The notes below the pieces were generated by a model. That model saw only the letters and a program-made list of their open reading frames with translations, did no database searches and had not been told where the DNA came from. DNA of 22,852 nucleotides from CAZIWX01 sp964543125 (GTDB taxonomy: Bacteria > Fidelibacterota > UBA8477). Shown in pieces: positions 8,224-16,357 of this stretch; within the stretch, counting starts at the first letter, position 1; every line of letters begins with the position of its first letter. The position numbers were made by a program, and so were the translations under genes. The stretch is taken from the NCBI GenBank assembly GCA_964543125.1, contig CAZIWX010000036.1, positions 1 to 22,852 on the forward strand, read 5' to 3'.

Positions 8224-9611
8224 AACAATCCGTGATCATCATCGGCGGTGGTATCGCCGGGCTTACCACCGCATTCAAACTGTGGCATGCCAGTTGGCAG
8301 GTGAAAGTTTTAGAAGCCCGGGATAAGATCGGCGGCCCCATGCAGACTGTTTTATCAGAAGGATTTCTGGCGGAACTGGGTCCTAATACGATTCTGGAAA
8401 CCTCACCCCTGGTAACGCAACTTGTGACCGAGGCCGGGCTTGACGATCAGAAAATTTACGCTGCCGATGCGTCGTCCAAACGCTTTCTGGTGCGGAATAA
8501 ACGGGCGATTCCCATGCCCGGTTCGCTGGGAACAATTCTTACCACGCCACTCTTTAGCACCCAAGCCAAATTTGTCATGGTGAAAGAACTTTTTACCAGC
8601 GCCTGGGACAATCGCTACGAAGAATCGCTGGCCCAATTCGTGGTTCGGCGATTGGGAGCGGAATTTCTGGATTACGCGATTAATCCCTTTGTGGCGGGGG
8701 TTTATGCTGGTGTGCCTGAACACCTGAGTGTAAAGCACGGCTTTCCAAAGCTCTATGAATTGGAACAGAAATACGGTGGTCTGGTGAGGGGTCAGATTAA
8801 GGGCGCCCGAGCACGTAAAAAGCGTCAGGAGAAGTCCAAGCCGGCTGCACGAATGTTTTCCTTCAAAGGGGGTCTGAAAATATTGCCGGAAACACTGGCC
8901 GCCAAACTGGGTGCGGTGGTTCAGAAAAATGCCCGGGTAACCGACATTACACAAACCGGTAATCAGTGGCAGGTGACGTATACGGATCAAAATAATACCC
9001 GCCGGAAAATCTTTGCCGATCAGGTAGTTTCGGCCGGTACCGCCCACGGCTTACCCAAACTGAATGTGAATGGCCAACCGGAAGCCGATTTTGCCCTGTT
9101 TAATGAGATTTATTACCCACCGGTCGCCAGTTTGACCCTGGGATTCAAGCGTGAAGATGTGTCCCATCCTCTGGACGGCTTCGGAATGTTGATTCCGGAA
9201 GTGGAAAAATTCGACATTCTCGGTGCGTTGTTTACGTCTACTTTGTTTCCCAACCGGGCGCCGAAAGATTATGTTACTCTGACTGTTTTTATTGGAGGGG
9301 CCCGGCAACCGGAATTGGCGGAGAAACCCCAAGACGAATTGATGGCAATGACGTTGCACGATCTCAATGTGACCCTGGGTGTGTGTGGCCAGCCAGTGTA
9401 TGTTCATCATCAATTCTGGCCCAAAGCCATTCCCCAGTACGATGTGGGTTACGGCAAGTACAAAGACGCCCTGAGTGCGCTGGAAACACGCTATCCGGGG
9501 CTTTATTTCACCGGCAATTATCGCAATGGTATTTCAGTGGCCGACACCATTAAAAATGCCACGGAGGTGAGCGTGAAAATGCTGGGAATCGAGCCGGAAA
9601 CAAAGGACTGA
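8220..9611 (+). CDS. hemG: Protoporphyrinogen oxidase, FAD-dependent HemY type
   Basis: This 463-residue flavoprotein oxidises protoporphyrinogen IX (or coproporphyrinogen III) to the porphyrin. An FAD-binding dinucleotide motif IIIGGGIAGLTTAF lies at residues 5-18, followed by VLEARDKIGG. The C-terminal YFTGNYRNGISVADTI is the second FAD contact region typical of the HemY/PPOX family. It belongs to that oxygen-linked family and not to the flavodoxin-like HemG of E. coli, so hemY is an equally valid symbol. It overlaps hemH by 4 bp and is followed 22 bp later by hemB. Confidence 0.94.
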   Translation: MKQSVIIIGGGIAGLTTAFKLWHASWQVKVLEARDKIGGPMQTVLSEGFLAELGPNTILETSPLVTQLVTEAGLDDQKIYAADASSKRFLVRNKRAIPMPGSLGTILTTPLFSTQAKFVMVKELFTSAWDNRYEESLAQFVVRRLGAEFLDYAINPFVAGVYAGVPEHLSVKHGFPKLYELEQKYGGLVRGQIKGARARKKRQEKSKPAARMFSFKGGLKILPETLAAKLGAVVQKNARVTDITQTGNQWQVTYTDQNNTRRKIFADQVVSAGTAHGLPKLNVNGQPEADFALFNEIYYPPVASLTLGFKREDVSHPLDGFGMLIPEVEKFDILGALFTSTLFPNRAPKDYVTLTVFIGGARQPELAEKPQDELMAMTLHDLNVTLGVCGQPVYVHHQFWPKAIPQYDVGYGKYKDALSALETRYPGLYFTGNYRNGISVADTIKNATEVSVKMLGIEPETKD

Positions 9612-9633
9612 CAGACTAACGAAGGAGCAACCA

Positions 9634-10617
9634 ATGGATTTGGAACACCGTCAACTGATATATCGTCCCCGCCGTTTACGGCGGAATGCTAACATCCGCG
9701 GTCTGATGCGCGAAACCCGGGTCACGCTGGATGACCTGATCATGCCCGTATTTGTTACCGTTGGCAAAAACAAAAAGTACGAAATCCCCTCTATGCCGGG
9801 GATTTACCAATGGTCACTGGACAAGGTCGGGCATCACATCGCCGACTTGATGAATGCCGGGATTACACGGGTGATTTTGTTTGGTATTCCAGCCAAAAAG
9901 GATGCCACCGGGTCGGATTCTTACAGTGACACCGGCATTATCCAGCAGACGGTCAAATTCCTGCGCGCCAATTTTCCCGAACTCTATATCATTACCGATG
10001 TGTGCCTGTGCGAATACACCGATCACGGACATTGCGGGATTATTCATGACAATGATGTACACAATGACACCACGCTGGGCTATTTACAGCAGCAGGTGGT
10101 GAGTCACGCCCGGGCCGGAGTGGACATGGTGGCGCCGTCCGGCATGATGGACGGCATGGTGGAGGCGATCCGTGGAGCCTTGGATGAGAACGAATTCGAA
10201 AACCTGCCCATCCTGAGTTACGCGGTAAAGTATGCCTCCTCTTATTATGGTCCGTTTCGGGAAGCGGCTGAATCGGCCCCCCAATTCGGTGACCGGCAGA
10301 CATACCAGATGGACCCGGCCAATGTGCGGGAAGGATTGAAGGAAGCGGATCTGGATAGCGCTGAAGGGGCGGACATTATCATGGTTAAACCGGCGCTGGC
10401 GTATCTGGATGTGATTGCCCGGGTAAAAGACATGACCAACCTGCCGGTGGCCTGCTACAATGTGAGTGGGGAATATTCCATGATCAAAGCTGCTGCTGAC
10501 AAAGGGTGGATTGATGGTGCCAAAGTCATGCTGGAAACCCTCACCGCCATGAAACGTGCCGGGGCAGACATTATCCTGACCTATTTTGCCCTGGAAGCAG
10601 CGCAGTATTTAAAATAG
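9634..10617 (+). CDS. hemB: Porphobilinogen synthase (delta-aminolevulinic acid dehydratase), zinc type
   Basis: HemB condenses two 5-aminolevulinate molecules to porphobilinogen. The 327-residue protein has both active-site lysines, K199 in SYAVKYASSYYGPFR and K252 in MVKPALAYLD. Zinc-ligand cysteines C124, C126 and C134 lie in DVCLCEYTDHGHCG, so this is the zinc-dependent form and not the magnesium/aspartate form. The allosteric and C-terminal stretch YNVSGEYSMIKAA is intact. AAGGAG lies 7 bases before the ATG. It is the last gene of the haem operon; a - strand gene ends 33 bp downstream, and I see no strong terminator between them. Confidence 0.97.
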   Translation: MDLEHRQLIYRPRRLRRNANIRGLMRETRVTLDDLIMPVFVTVGKNKKYEIPSMPGIYQWSLDKVGHHIADLMNAGITRVILFGIPAKKDATGSDSYSDTGIIQQTVKFLRANFPELYIITDVCLCEYTDHGHCGIIHDNDVHNDTTLGYLQQQVVSHARAGVDMVAPSGMMDGMVEAIRGALDENEFENLPILSYAVKYASSYYGPFREAAESAPQFGDRQTYQMDPANVREGLKEADLDSAEGADIIMVKPALAYLDVIARVKDMTNLPVACYNVSGEYSMIKAAADKGWIDGAKVMLETLTAMKRAGADIILTYFALEAAQYLK

Positions 10618-10649
10618 AAATTCGTCACGGGTTACTGGAGCCCGGCGCA

Positions 10650-11819
10650 TCAATGGGCGGGTGCGGGCAAAGCCGAAATGTATTTTGCGGGCTCCGATTC
10701 GAAAGCACGCTGGCAGGCCTCGCTGCAAAAATAATAAATTTCACCGTGGTAAATGGTTTGATAGTTAACCTGGTTGCTATTGACCGGCAGGTGGCAAACC
10801 GGGTCCACCGGAGCCGTCGCTTGGGGCTTGGACCGGGGTTGCTCTCGATCCCGGGTCTGCCGTTTACTCCGCCGGGCAAAGAAAATGCCGCCCAGCACAA
10901 CCAAAACAAATAGGCCGATGAAATAGGGACCATAATTAGCCGGTGGCTGGAGAAAATTATCAAACCGGATGGGAATGATCTGCCCCCGTTTAATTTTATT
11001 GGCAGCGAACTGCATATAAGAATCGTCGGTTGCTGTTTTTAATAAATTCAACATCGGACTTTGGACGTGCGCCTTTTGCCGCTTGACCAGCGCTATATAA
11101 GAGTCAATGGGATAAGGAGCCTGGGTTTGATAAAGGTAGGTCCCACCATTTACAGGTATCTCATAGTAGATCGTCACATCTTTGGCACCCGGCGGCACTT
11201 CCATTGTATCGTAAAATTCCTGGCCCTTAAGTCCCACACAACAGGACATTAATCCATCCCCGGCCTGGACATTCGTTGCATCCACCGGCAACATAAAAAC
11301 CAGTGATTTATAAGTATTCTCGGCAACGGGGACGGTTCCGATAAAGGTTTTGTTAGCCGAATTGTCAATCCGCATAATTTGCCGTACGAAGAGCTTGCCT
11401 TCACCCTCGGTTATAAGGCTGTGCTCCATCAAAATATGAATATTTGTATCCGTGTGCGTGGTATCGTAAACCGTGAGGCTCAGGGACTGATCCGCCGGCA
11501 GAGGATTAGCCCACTTCAGGTCTTCGTATTTCACAAGCCGATAGATCACCGACAGCCCATAATTGACATTGGAATCCAACCCGGCAAATTGAAAAGAACC
11601 CCGGTCGTTAGTGGTATCCGTTGCGAAAAGAGCCTGCTTGCCATCCTGGTAGAGATAAACCGCCACCGGGTAGTTAACTACGGATTGTCCGGTGGTGCCA
11701 TTCTGAATATGACCGTTGATGTCATATCCGGCAGCCGTCTGGCTTAAACCGCTCATAAGCAGCAGGCTTAGGAAAGAGGCCACAAAATGTCCGGGAAGGG
11801 TGTTAATCCCGAGTTTCAT
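10650..11819 (-). CDS. Secreted, membrane-anchored protein with an N-terminal beta-sandwich and a C-terminal YHS domain
   Basis: From the ATG at 11819, preceded by a full AGGAGGT ribosome site, the product has 389 residues. Residues 1-30 form a signal peptide. Residues 33-130 resemble a carboxypeptidase-regulatory-like beta-sandwich (GxVxNGTTGQSV start, DTTNDRGSFQFAGL core). Residues 130-290 are unassigned, with a CC pair at 193-194. A transmembrane helix spans about 298-315, followed by a basic linear linker. A YHS domain spans 338-382, with DPVCHLPV and YYFCSEACQRAFESEP giving putative metal ligands C342, C365 and C369. By topology the YHS domain should face the cytoplasm. The start overlaps the preceding gene by 4 bp. 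The link with cytochrome c assembly comes from context; the function is unknown. Confidence 0.8.
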   Translation of the reverse strand: MKLGINTLPGHFVASFLSLLLMSGLSQTAAGYDINGHIQNGTTGQSVVNYPVAVYLYQDGKQALFATDTTNDRGSFQFAGLDSNVNYGLSVIYRLVKYEDLKWANPLPADQSLSLTVYDTTHTDTNIHILMEHSLITEGEGKLFVRQIMRIDNSANKTFIGTVPVAENTYKSLVFMLPVDATNVQAGDGLMSCCVGLKGQEFYDTMEVPPGAKDVTIYYEIPVNGGTYLYQTQAPYPIDSYIALVKRQKAHVQSPMLNLLKTATDDSYMQFAANKIKRGQIIPIRFDNFLQPPANYGPYFIGLFVLVVLGGIFFARRSKRQTRDREQPRSKPQATAPVDPVCHLPVNSNQVNYQTIYHGEIYYFCSEACQRAFESEPAKYISALPAPAH

Positions 11820-12202
11820 GATCGACCTCCTTTCAAACGGGCTCCGCACGTTGAACAATATTTGTTGCCTGGTGTGTAAGCTGCTCCACAGGCCGGACAC
11901 CTGACTTTTTTCCGGGCTTTTTTTGTGGGTTGAACCCGGTTTTCCAGTTGTTTGAGCACGGATGCGGTCCGGAATTTGTACTCTTTCGTCAGAGCGGCAT
12001 AATCGGTATCGCTTAATTTACCCATATTGTAATCAAGTTCAATTTCCCGCAACTCCGTCAGCAACAATTGTTTTTCGTGGTTTAAAGTCTGTGTGCCGTC
12101 GGGTGAAAAACCAGCCGGCAGGGGTTGTTCCCGCCGAAAAAAGGGCGCTAAGAGGTAATACCCGCTGAGACTGATGGCGATGAGATAAAGAAAGGTAAAC
12201 AT
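11816..12202 (-). CDS. Small membrane protein, CcmI-like N-terminus with C-terminal zinc ribbon
   Basis: I place the start at the ATG at 12202, with GAGAGGA about 8 bases upstream, giving 128 residues. Residues 3-22 are a membrane helix. Residues 44-90 form a charged helical stretch (LLLTELREIELDYNMGKLSD) that resembles the leader region of CcmI, where a transmembrane segment precedes the pattern LxELExDxxxGxL. The C-terminal 28 residues are a zinc ribbon: C102-P-A-C105 and C116-S-T-C119-G. The gene follows ccmH by 4 bp and overlaps the next gene by 4 bp, so it is firmly inside the ccm operon. A role as an assembly partner of CcmF/CcmH is inferred; CcmI normally has no zinc ribbon. Confidence 0.75.
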   Translation of the reverse strand: MFTFLYLIAISLSGYYLLAPFFRREQPLPAGFSPDGTQTLNHEKQLLLTELREIELDYNMGKLSDTDYAALTKEYKFRTASVLKQLENRVQPTKKARKKVRCPACGAAYTPGNKYCSTCGARLKGGRS

Positions 12203-12206
12203 ATTG

Positions 12207-12683
12207 CTAATCCTCTCTTTTGTGTAGCTCACGATCAATAAGCGCTTGTTCGTCTTTACTGAGGTCTTTTTGTTGCCATTGCTTTTCGGCTTTGGCGCCC
12301 CGGGCAGACCAGCTTTTCAAAAGGAAGTAGAGCATAACCGCGGCAACTGCCAGTGCCGCAAAAGGCAGGACCCAGACACTCAGATTGAATCCCTCTTTGG
12401 GTGGTGCGGCCAATATCTTTTGGCCATACTGGCTTACGAAGGTTTTAAGAATTTCCGGTTTAGTTTTACCGTCGTTGATCATTTGTTGAATTTTGGCCTT
12501 CATTTGGTCGGCCGTACCGCACTGACAGGAATAAAGAACCATTGTGCAACCACAAGTACACATGAGACTATTGGTTACATCGGATAGATTCTCTGCCGCC
12601 TGTGCCGGTTGTGTTTTAAGCAGGAGCAATAACGCGATGATCAGTGTGCTGTAAATGCTCCATGTTTGATGCCGTTGTTTCAT
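12207..12683 (-). CDS. ccmH: CcmH/NrfF-like cytochrome c maturation thiol protein
   Basis: From the ATG at 12683 (AGAGGA 3-8 bases upstream) the product has 158 residues: signal peptide to about residue 30 (QAQAA), a small helical domain, and a membrane helix around residues 98-120 followed by a charged tail. CcmH reduces apocytochrome haem-binding cysteines for CcmF-dependent haem ligation. The usual LRCxxC motif is replaced by L-M-C-T-C-G-C (C42, C44, C46) with a further C53-Q-C55. The rest (MINDGKTKPEILKTFVSQYG) fits the family well. The start lies inside ccmF, giving a 68-bp overlap in a different frame. Confidence 0.85.
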   Translation of the reverse strand: MKQRHQTWSIYSTLIIALLLLLKTQPAQAAENLSDVTNSLMCTCGCTMVLYSCQCGTADQMKAKIQQMINDGKTKPEILKTFVSQYGQKILAAPPKEGFNLSVWVLPFAALAVAAVMLYFLLKSWSARGAKAEKQWQQKDLSKDEQALIDRELHKRED

Positions 12684-14634
12684 AGTTCCTCTTGGGTTTT
12701 TTAAATGGATAGAGAGCAATCAAAGTCCCGAAAGCCAAGACTATACCACCGGCCCAAATCCAGGCTGTCAGTGGGTTGATATAAATATTCAGTACCGCTT
12801 TACCATCGTCATCGGTACCGGAATAAATGATGTAGAGATCTTCTTTAAAGGTTTGATGCAGGGCTACCTCGGTGAGCGGCTGATCCTGGCTGGTCCGGTG
12901 AACACTCTTTTCCGGTGTGAGGGAGGTATACAAACGGCCCTTTTGGTAGATGTTGAGCCGGGCGCCGTAACTGACCTTTTCCGGATCTTCCCGCCGAGTG
13001 AAATCCACCAGTTGAACCGTGTAGTCCTTCAGGGTTGTCTGCTCTCCTTTGGCCAGCGCTACTTTTTGTTCGCTTTTAAATCCCACCGAACCGGTGATTC
13101 CGACGAAAATCATAACAATTCCCACATGAATAACGTAGCCACCGTAGCGGCGCTGGTTGGAGGTGATCATATGCCCCAGAGCACTTATAAACGATTGCTG
13201 GCCATGCCGCAGCTTGGCTTGAATTCCCTTCCAAAATTCCATACCGACCGTGTATAGGACAAAAGCGGAGAAGGTGAAAGACATCCAAATGTAAATATTG
13301 CGAATACCCATCCACCAGAACGTGACCGCTGCCGCGACGCTAACCAGCAGAGGCTGTAGAAAATTACGGCGAAAATTGCTCGCGCTGGCTTTGCGCCAGG
13401 CAATCAGGGGACAGATGCCGCTAAGCAGGAGCAGGGCGATAAAAATGGGGGTTCCCACCTGGTTGAAAAAGGGCGCTCCCACGGTAATTTTTTCCCCGGT
13501 TACAGCCTCGGAGATTATGGGAAAGAGGGTGCCCCAGAGCACGGTAAAAGCAATGGCCAGCAGCAAGACGTTGTTCAACAAGAAGCTGCTTTCCCGGGAG
13601 AGCAGTGAATTCAGTTCATGTTCCGACCGCAGGTCTGACCACCGGCTGATAATAAGCCAGGTCGTAAATATTATACTGGTAACGAGAAACCACAGGAAAT
13701 AAGGCCCCACGCCCGACTGTCCGAATGAGTGAACTGAAGATATGAGCCCGCTGCGGGTAATGAAGGTCCCCAGAATAGTTAGCAAAAAGGTAATGGTGAT
13801 CAGACTCATATTCCAAACCTTGAGCATTCCGCGGCGCTCCTGAATCATGACCGAGTGGAGAAAAGCCGTACCGGTGAGCCAAGGTAGCAACGAGGCGTTT
13901 TCAACCGGATCCCAAGCCCAAAATCCGCCCCAACCTAATTCTACATACGCCCACTTCATTCCAAACAGGTTGCCAAAGGTCAGGAAAAACCAGGCGATAA
14001 TCGTCCATTTCCGAGTCGTTGTAATCCACTGGGCATCGAGCTTGCGCGTTAACAGGGCGGCAATGGCAAAAGCAAAGGGTACGGAAAAGGCGATGTAGCC
14101 CAGATAAAGGGTGGGCGGATGCATCACCATGCCTGAGTTTTGAAGCAACGGATTCAATCCCTGACCGTCTTGGGGGGTAAAGGCCAGGGTTTCAAACGGG
14201 TTGGCCACAAATACCATGAGTACTAAAAAGAATAGCTGAATGCCCATGAGGGTGGCCAGGGCGTAAGGAACCAATTGCTCATTTTTATGCCGGTTCTGCC
14301 GGACCATCAGAACACTGAAACCCGATAAAATCCAAGTCCAAAATAAAAGCGACCCTTTTTGACCGGCCCAGATAGCAGTAATGATATAGAAAGCAGGTAG
14401 AGAGCGGCTGGTGTAACTGGCTACATATTTCACCCGGAAATCATGCGCCAACAATGCGTAAAGCAAAATGCCAATGGTCAGTGTAATCAGCCAGAAACTG
14501 AGCCGGGCGCCGCGTCGGCCGGCATCCAGAAAGCTGGAGCGCCGTTTCAGATAGCCCCAAACACTCAGCAGCAGAGTGAATCCGGCAATCACCAAAACCA
14601 ATTGCAACAGATTGTAGCCAAATTGATACATCAT
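12616..14634 (-). CDS. ccmF: CcmF/CcyK-type haem lyase subunit
   Basis: This 672-residue polytopic membrane protein is the haem-ligating core of the system I cytochrome c maturation complex. The WWD haem-handling signature is GWGGFWAWDPVENASLLPW at residues 234-252. The conserved WAGQKGSLLFWTW is at residues 89-101 and MHPPTLYLGY at 171-180; late periplasmic and membrane segments end with INPLTAWIWAGGIVLAFGTL. AAGGA lies 4-8 bases before the ATG. It heads a four-gene operon with ccmH, the zinc-ribbon gene and the YHS gene. Other Ccm components (A-E, G) are not in this window. The upstream leader holds a palindrome and a candidate sigma-54 promoter, described separately. Confidence 0.93.
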   Translation of the reverse strand: MMYQFGYNLLQLVLVIAGFTLLLSVWGYLKRRSSFLDAGRRGARLSFWLITLTIGILLYALLAHDFRVKYVASYTSRSLPAFYIITAIWAGQKGSLLFWTWILSGFSVLMVRQNRHKNEQLVPYALATLMGIQLFFLVLMVFVANPFETLAFTPQDGQGLNPLLQNSGMVMHPPTLYLGYIAFSVPFAFAIAALLTRKLDAQWITTTRKWTIIAWFFLTFGNLFGMKWAYVELGWGGFWAWDPVENASLLPWLTGTAFLHSVMIQERRGMLKVWNMSLITITFLLTILGTFITRSGLISSVHSFGQSGVGPYFLWFLVTSIIFTTWLIISRWSDLRSEHELNSLLSRESSFLLNNVLLLAIAFTVLWGTLFPIISEAVTGEKITVGAPFFNQVGTPIFIALLLLSGICPLIAWRKASASNFRRNFLQPLLVSVAAAVTFWWMGIRNIYIWMSFTFSAFVLYTVGMEFWKGIQAKLRHGQQSFISALGHMITSNQRRYGGYVIHVGIVMIFVGITGSVGFKSEQKVALAKGEQTTLKDYTVQLVDFTRREDPEKVSYGARLNIYQKGRLYTSLTPEKSVHRTSQDQPLTEVALHQTFKEDLYIIYSGTDDDGKAVLNIYINPLTAWIWAGGIVLAFGTLIALYPFKKPKRNYETTASNMEHLQHTDHRVIAPA

Positions 14635-14767
14635 GGTTTCCTTATCAGTGGGTCAATGGTACCGTGTTGAAGATGACCTGGATTCCATAATGGTCACCGG
14701 CTGAGCCTTGATCCGGCCGGGTGATGAATCTTATGGAACGCATTGCCTGCATGGTCATGCTGGAGGG

Positions 14768-14783
14768 TGCAAGCCATGTTCCA
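14768..14783 (-). promoter_or_regulatory. Candidate sigma-54 (-24/-12) promoter for the ccm operon
   Basis: On the - strand the sequence TGGAACATGGCTTGCA fits TGGCACG-N4-TTGCA with two mismatches. It keeps the essential GG and GC pairs at the exact 12-base register. The predicted transcription start is near 14757, about 123 bases before the ccmF ATG. An NtrC-family activator gene lies immediately upstream on the same strand, which supports the reading. Confidence 0.6.
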
Positions 14784-14847
14784 TAGGTTGTGTCAAACTG
14801 ATAAGTGGCTATAAATTATAGCTTTATAAAAATGAAGCCGTCCACTT

Positions 14848-14867
14848 AGTGTAGAATATTCTACACT
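14848..14867. promoter_or_regulatory. 20-bp perfect palindrome, candidate activator site
   Basis: AGTGTAGAATATTCTACACT is a perfect 20-bp inverted repeat. Its centre is about 100 bp upstream of the predicted sigma-54 transcription start, a normal place for an enhancer site of an NtrC-type activator. Its core GTAGAATATTCTAC recurs at 19575-19588. The bound protein is not known. Confidence 0.65.
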
Positions 14868-14992
14868 TGCTAATTATGGCTGTCGAAAATGACTGCATCA
14901 ATGTCTCTGCTAAAACGGAATGATTTTCAGACACCGGCGGGAGTTACTCCAATCCGGTGCAACGCTAGCGCTTAAAGGCTACGAAAAGTTTG

Positions 14993-16357
14993 TCAGAAAA
15001 AATCAATCCCATATTTTTTCAGCCGGTAGAGGAGTACATGCCGGGGAATCCCCAAGCGGTTGGCAGCCTGGGTCTGGTTGCCGTTGGTCTGCTCCAGCGC
15101 CTGCCGAATTGCAAGCCGTTCTACTTCGTCCAGGGTCATTTGACTTAAATTCACCGGCTGTGTGGTTTGCCCGGACAGGGAGGTTCGTATTTTAGGAGGT
15201 AAATCCTGAAGGGTGATGGTCTCCTTCTCAGCCATAACGACCGCACGTTGCACCGCATTCTGTAATTCCCGGACATTTCCCGGGAAGTCATAGGTCCTGA
15301 AGCGTTCATAAACTTCTTCGGTAAAACGCAGCTGGTGGGACTTGTCGAATTCATTGAGAAAATGGTCGGCCAGCAAGTCGATATCGCTGCCCCGCTCCCG
15401 CAGGGGTGGCAGGGTAATGTTCACCACATTCAACCGGTAGTATAAATCTTCCCGGAATACCCCATCCGCAACCATCTGATTCAAATCCTGATTGGTTGCG
15501 GCGGTCACCCGGAGGTTGAGATAAATACGGTTTTCGCTGCCCAGCCGCTGAATTTCATGCTCTTGGAGGACTCGTAACAATTTCACCTGGATTAGCAAAG
15601 GCAATTCGGCCACCTCATCCAGGAAAATGGTACCATTATCAGCTTGCTCAAAACTACCGCTGTGACGCCGAATAGCGCCGGTGAAAGCCCCTTTTTCATG
15701 TCCGAACAGCTCACTTTCAATCAGATGCTCCGGGATGGATCCACAGTTCACCGGAACAAACGGTCCGTCGGATCGCAGGCCGTTATTGTGTATAGCCTTC
15801 GCTAATTCCTCTTTACCTGTGCCGGTTTCACCCAGAACGAGAACCGGTGCGTCGCTAAGCGCCACCTTCTGGGCCATTTTATAGACTGTCTGCATTGGCT
15901 GGCTGGCCCCGATTAAATTTTCAAATCGCGTCTGTTTCATCACCTGTTGGCGCAGATTAATGGCTGACTGTTCCAGGCGTTTAATACGCAGCGCCTTTTC
16001 GATAACAAAAGCCAGTTGATCGGTGGCAAATGGTTTAGTGATATAATCGGCTGCCCCGAAACGAACCGCTTTCATGGCGTCGTCCATAGTTCCAAAAGCC
16101 GTCATGATGATGACAATCGCATTCGGATCGTTTTGCAGGACAGTTTTCAGGACTTCCATGCCCGCGATGCCCTTCATCCGCAAATCCGTAAGTACGGCAT
16201 CGAAAGATTGTCGATTAAATAGTTCCAGACCCGCTTCACCGGACCGGGCTGTTTCTACACTAAACCCTCGTTCGCGCAGCTCGTAGTAAATGACACGGCC
16301 CAAACTGAAATCGTCATCAATAACCAGGATTTTCGGCGAACTTAAACTCATATTCAC
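14993..16357 (-). CDS. Sigma-54-dependent response regulator (NtrC family)
   Basis: This 454-residue protein has three domains: a receiver (residues 8-120; acidic D14/D15, phosphoacceptor D58 in LTDLRM, K108), an AAA+ sigma-54 activation domain (about 147-375; Walker A GETGTGKE 176-183, GAFTGA 223-228, Walker B GTIFLDEV 242-249, arginine region FREDLYYRLN) and a Fis-type helix-turn-helix (about 409-450). The intact GAFTGA loop shows that it should activate sigma-54 RNA polymerase. The start is GTG at 16357, overlapping the kinase stop as GTGA and preceded by a run of six Gs; an ATG two codons later is the alternative. It is coupled to the upstream kinase gene, and the next gene downstream on this strand is ccmF, a likely target. 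Confidence 0.93.
   Translation of the reverse strand: MNMSLSSPKILVIDDDFSLGRVIYYELRERGFSVETARSGEAGLELFNRQSFDAVLTDLRMKGIAGMEVLKTVLQNDPNAIVIIMTAFGTMDDAMKAVRFGAADYITKPFATDQLAFVIEKALRIKRLEQSAINLRQQVMKQTRFENLIGASQPMQTVYKMAQKVALSDAPVLVLGETGTGKEELAKAIHNNGLRSDGPFVPVNCGSIPEHLIESELFGHEKGAFTGAIRRHSGSFEQADNGTIFLDEVAELPLLIQVKLLRVLQEHEIQRLGSENRIYLNLRVTAATNQDLNQMVADGVFREDLYYRLNVVNITLPPLRERGSDIDLLADHFLNEFDKSHQLRFTEEVYERFRTYDFPGNVRELQNAVQRAVVMAEKETITLQDLPPKIRTSLSGQTTQPVNLSQMTLDEVERLAIRQALEQTNGNQTQAANRLGIPRHVLLYRLKKYGIDFF

Larger units (their letters stand above)
14635..14992. other. 358-bp leader upstream of ccmF
   Basis: There is no credible gene in this stretch. On the - strand, reading toward ccmF, it holds a 20-bp perfect palindrome (14848-14867), a second AT-rich palindrome GCTATAAATTATAGC (14808-14822) and a sigma-54-like promoter (14768-14783). 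A TATAAT on the - strand inside the AT-rich palindrome, with a weak TGGACG 18 bp upstream, is a possible sigma-70 promoter. Confidence 0.6.

Noticed and set aside
10618..10649. Terminator between hemB and the convergent YHS-tailed gene
   Set aside because: Only a weak 4-bp CGGG/CCCG hairpin without a T-run.
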